Positions 62,516 to 64,000 of a DNA stretch of 64,000 nucleotides are shown one piece after another; the first letter of the stretch is position 1; every line of letters starts with the position of its first letter. The notes beneath the pieces were generated by a model. The model saw only the letters and a program-made list of their open reading frames with translations. It was not told the DNA's origin and searched no databases. The stretch spans positions 1 through 64,000 of the forward strand of contig JANQLW010000053.1 in NCBI GenBank assembly GCA_028280405.1, given 5' to 3'. The DNA comes from Bacteroidales bacterium. Its GTDB lineage: Bacteria > Bacteroidota > Bacteroidia > Bacteroidales > GCA-2711565. Position numbers and translations under genes: made by a program.

Positions 62516-63883
62516 TTACATGTTTTCAATAATGACATTGGCAAACTCAGAGCACTTAAGCAATTCAGCATTATCCATCATACGGTGATAATCGTATGTT
62601 ACCCGTTTTTGTTCAATAGTTTTAACCAGGGCATCCCATATTAAATCATGCACCTCATTCCAACCGAGGTATTTAAACATCATACTTCCTGATAAAATAA
62701 CTGAGCCCGGATTAACTTTATCCAATCCGGCATATTTAGGTGCAGTACCATGTGTGGCTTCAAAAATAGCATGACCGGTAACATAATTGATATTGGCTCC
62801 CGGAGCAATGCCAATTCCTCCTACCTGAGCCGCAAGAGCATCTGATAAGTAGTCTCCGTTTAGGTTCATCGTTGCAATAACATCAAATTCATTTGCACGT
62901 GTCAATACCTGTTGCAGGGTAATATCTGCAATAGCATCTTTTATCATTAACTTTGATTTCCATTGTCCATTACCATGACTGGGCATCAGCTCTAATGCAA
63001 TTTCAACCTCTGTCCTTTTTTCAGCTTGTTGAGCAGCAGTCATCATATGATAACCTGGTTCTATCATTTTTGCATTTTCTTCAACACTTAAATCAGGGTT
63101 TGCATCCTTATTTGATATAATCCAGCTTTCTCGTTCAGTAACCACTTTCTGTCTAAAATCACTAACCGCAAGTTCGTAACCCCAATTTTTAAAAGCCCCT
63201 TCGGTGAATTTCATAATATTTCCCTTATGAACCAACGTTACTGATTTTCTATTTTCTTTCAAAGCATATTCAATGGCTGCTTTAATCAGCCGATAAGCTC
63301 CTTCCTTAGAAACAGGCTTCACTCCTAGCCCACTAGTTTCAGGAAAGCGAATTTTATGCACACCCATTTCCTTATCTAAAAATGAGATTACTTTCTTTAC
63401 CTCCTCAGTTCCTTCAGCCCACTCAATACCGGCATAAATATCTTCTGTATTTTCCCTGAATATAACCATATCGACATCTTCAGGCTTTCGAACCGGAGAA
63501 GGGACTCCTGTGATATATTTAACAGGTCTCAGGCAAACATAAAGGTCAAGTTTTTGCCTTAAAGCAACATTTAGTGAAGTAATACCTCCTCCAACAGGAG
63601 TAGTTAAAGGCCCCTTAATTCCCACCAGATATTCCTGAAATGTATCCAAAGTTTCCTGAGGCAACCATTCACCAGTTTTATTAAAAGCGTTTTCTCCGGC
63701 CAATACTTCCTTCCAGAAAACTTTTCTTTTTCCTCCATAGGCTTTTTCTACAGCAGCATTAAATACACTAACAGAGGCAGCCCAAATATCAGGGCCTGTT
63801 CCATCACCTTCAATAAAAGGAATTGTTACTTCATCTGGGACCATTAACTGCCCGTTTTCAATTCTAATTTTTTCTCCACTCAT
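62516..63883 (-). CDS. icd: NADP-dependent isocitrate dehydrogenase
   Basis: Converts isocitrate to 2-oxoglutarate with NADPH. 455 residues. The substrate site is [13 protein letters not shown] (the E. coli phosphorylated Ser is kept) and [15 protein letters not shown]. The coenzyme loop [20 protein letters not shown] keeps the Lys-Tyr pair that selects NADP. The end [13 protein letters not shown] is typical. First gene of the icd-gltA operon. No clear TAnnTTTG element is seen in the 117 bases upstream that are visible. Confidence 0.95.
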   Translation of the reverse strand: MSGEKIRIENGQLMVPDEVTIPFIEGDGTGPDIWAASVSVFNAAVEKAYGGKRKVFWKEVLAGENAFNKTGEWLPQETLDTFQEYLVGIKGPLTTPVGGGITSLNVALRQKLDLYVCLRPVKYITGVPSPVRKPEDVDMVIFRENTEDIYAGIEWAEGTEEVKKVISFLDKEMGVHKIRFPETSGLGVKPVSKEGAYRLIKAAIEYALKENRKSVTLVHKGNIMKFTEGAFKNWGYELAVSDFRQKVVTERESWIISNKDANPDLSVEENAKMIEPGYHMMTAAQQAEKRTEVEIALELMPSHGNGQWKSKLMIKDAIADITLQQVLTRANEFDVIATMNLNGDYLSDALAAQVGGIGIAPGANINYVTGHAIFEATHGTAPKYAGLDKVNPGSVILSGSMMFKYLGWNEVHDLIWDALVKTIEQKRVTYDYHRMMDNAELLKCSEFANVIIENM

Positions 63884-64000
63884 TTTAGTAATTTTATATC
63901 GAAATTTATCAGGTTATATTAATTTTCAAAGCGGATTCGCTTGGTTCTAAATTTACAAAGAAATTTGGTAATAAAAAATTATTGGAAACAATTTAAACGG

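Overview
The window is AT-rich bacterial chromosome from the phylum Bacteroidota, probably the order Bacteroidales or a marine relative. The evidence is four SusC/SusD-type outer-membrane transporter pairs, an ECF sigma/FecR cascade feeding one of them, Bacteroidota-specific genes (a DUF4271-like protein, a WbuC-type cupin, a eukaryote-like citrate synthase), and many -7 promoter elements of the Bacteroidota form TAnnTTTG. I see no rRNA, tRNA, CRISPR array, prophage or transposase.

Layout. 1-2.8 kb: small membrane protein, a wrecked hemF, intact ferrochelatase, and a HicB-type antitoxin beside a frameshifted HicA toxin. 2.9-6.5 kb: a Pat-type protein acetyltransferase followed by a sirtuin deacylase, closed by a long palindrome. 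6.5-12.3 kb: adenylate kinase, then hemD, rnpA, yidD, an S41 protease, cytidine deaminase and a thioesterase. 12.3-15.3 kb: an M28 peptidase and a GNAT-like protein in one operon on the minus strand. 15.4-18.0 kb: a graveyard of fragments (M14 peptidase tail, two rhodanese tails, a VCBS-repeat protein) around one intact AAA/DUF4143 ATPase gene. 18.1-26.2 kb: sigma factor, FecR, SusC with STN domain, SusD and a lipoprotein on the minus strand. 26.4-33.1 kb: LptF/G permease, ettA, ogt, cupin, hisS, and an uncharacterised gene overlapping a broken PIN-domain gene. 33.1-37.6 kb: class II aldolase and two ammonia-lyases. 37.6-54.8 kb: three SusC/SusD operons without carbohydrate-active enzymes, each closed by a strong terminator, with two small membrane proteins between the first and second. 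54.8-64 kb: M23 peptidase, indolepyruvate oxidoreductase, AcpH-like phosphodiesterase, a CNBD-histidine kinase, a YjbQ protein, citrate synthase and isocitrate dehydrogenase.

How the genes work together. The 18-26 kb block is a trans-envelope signalling unit in which substrate binding at SusC/SusD should be relayed through STN and FecR to the sigma factor. The three later SusC genes have almost identical leaders and signal/carboxypeptidase-like domains but divergent barrels, so they look like a family spread by duplication and recombination; a 5' copy of a neighbouring gene left beside one pair supports this. The hemF ruin beside intact hemH and hemD suggests loss of oxygen-dependent coproporphyrinogen oxidation.

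The best leads for something undescribed are the 259-residue protein overlapping a PIN-domain remnant (32.1-33.1 kb), the families of palindromic and inverted intergenic repeats, and the ATPase gene lodged between two rhodanese tails. Several promoter elements lie on top of the longest possible start codon, so several starts here are placed downstream of it.
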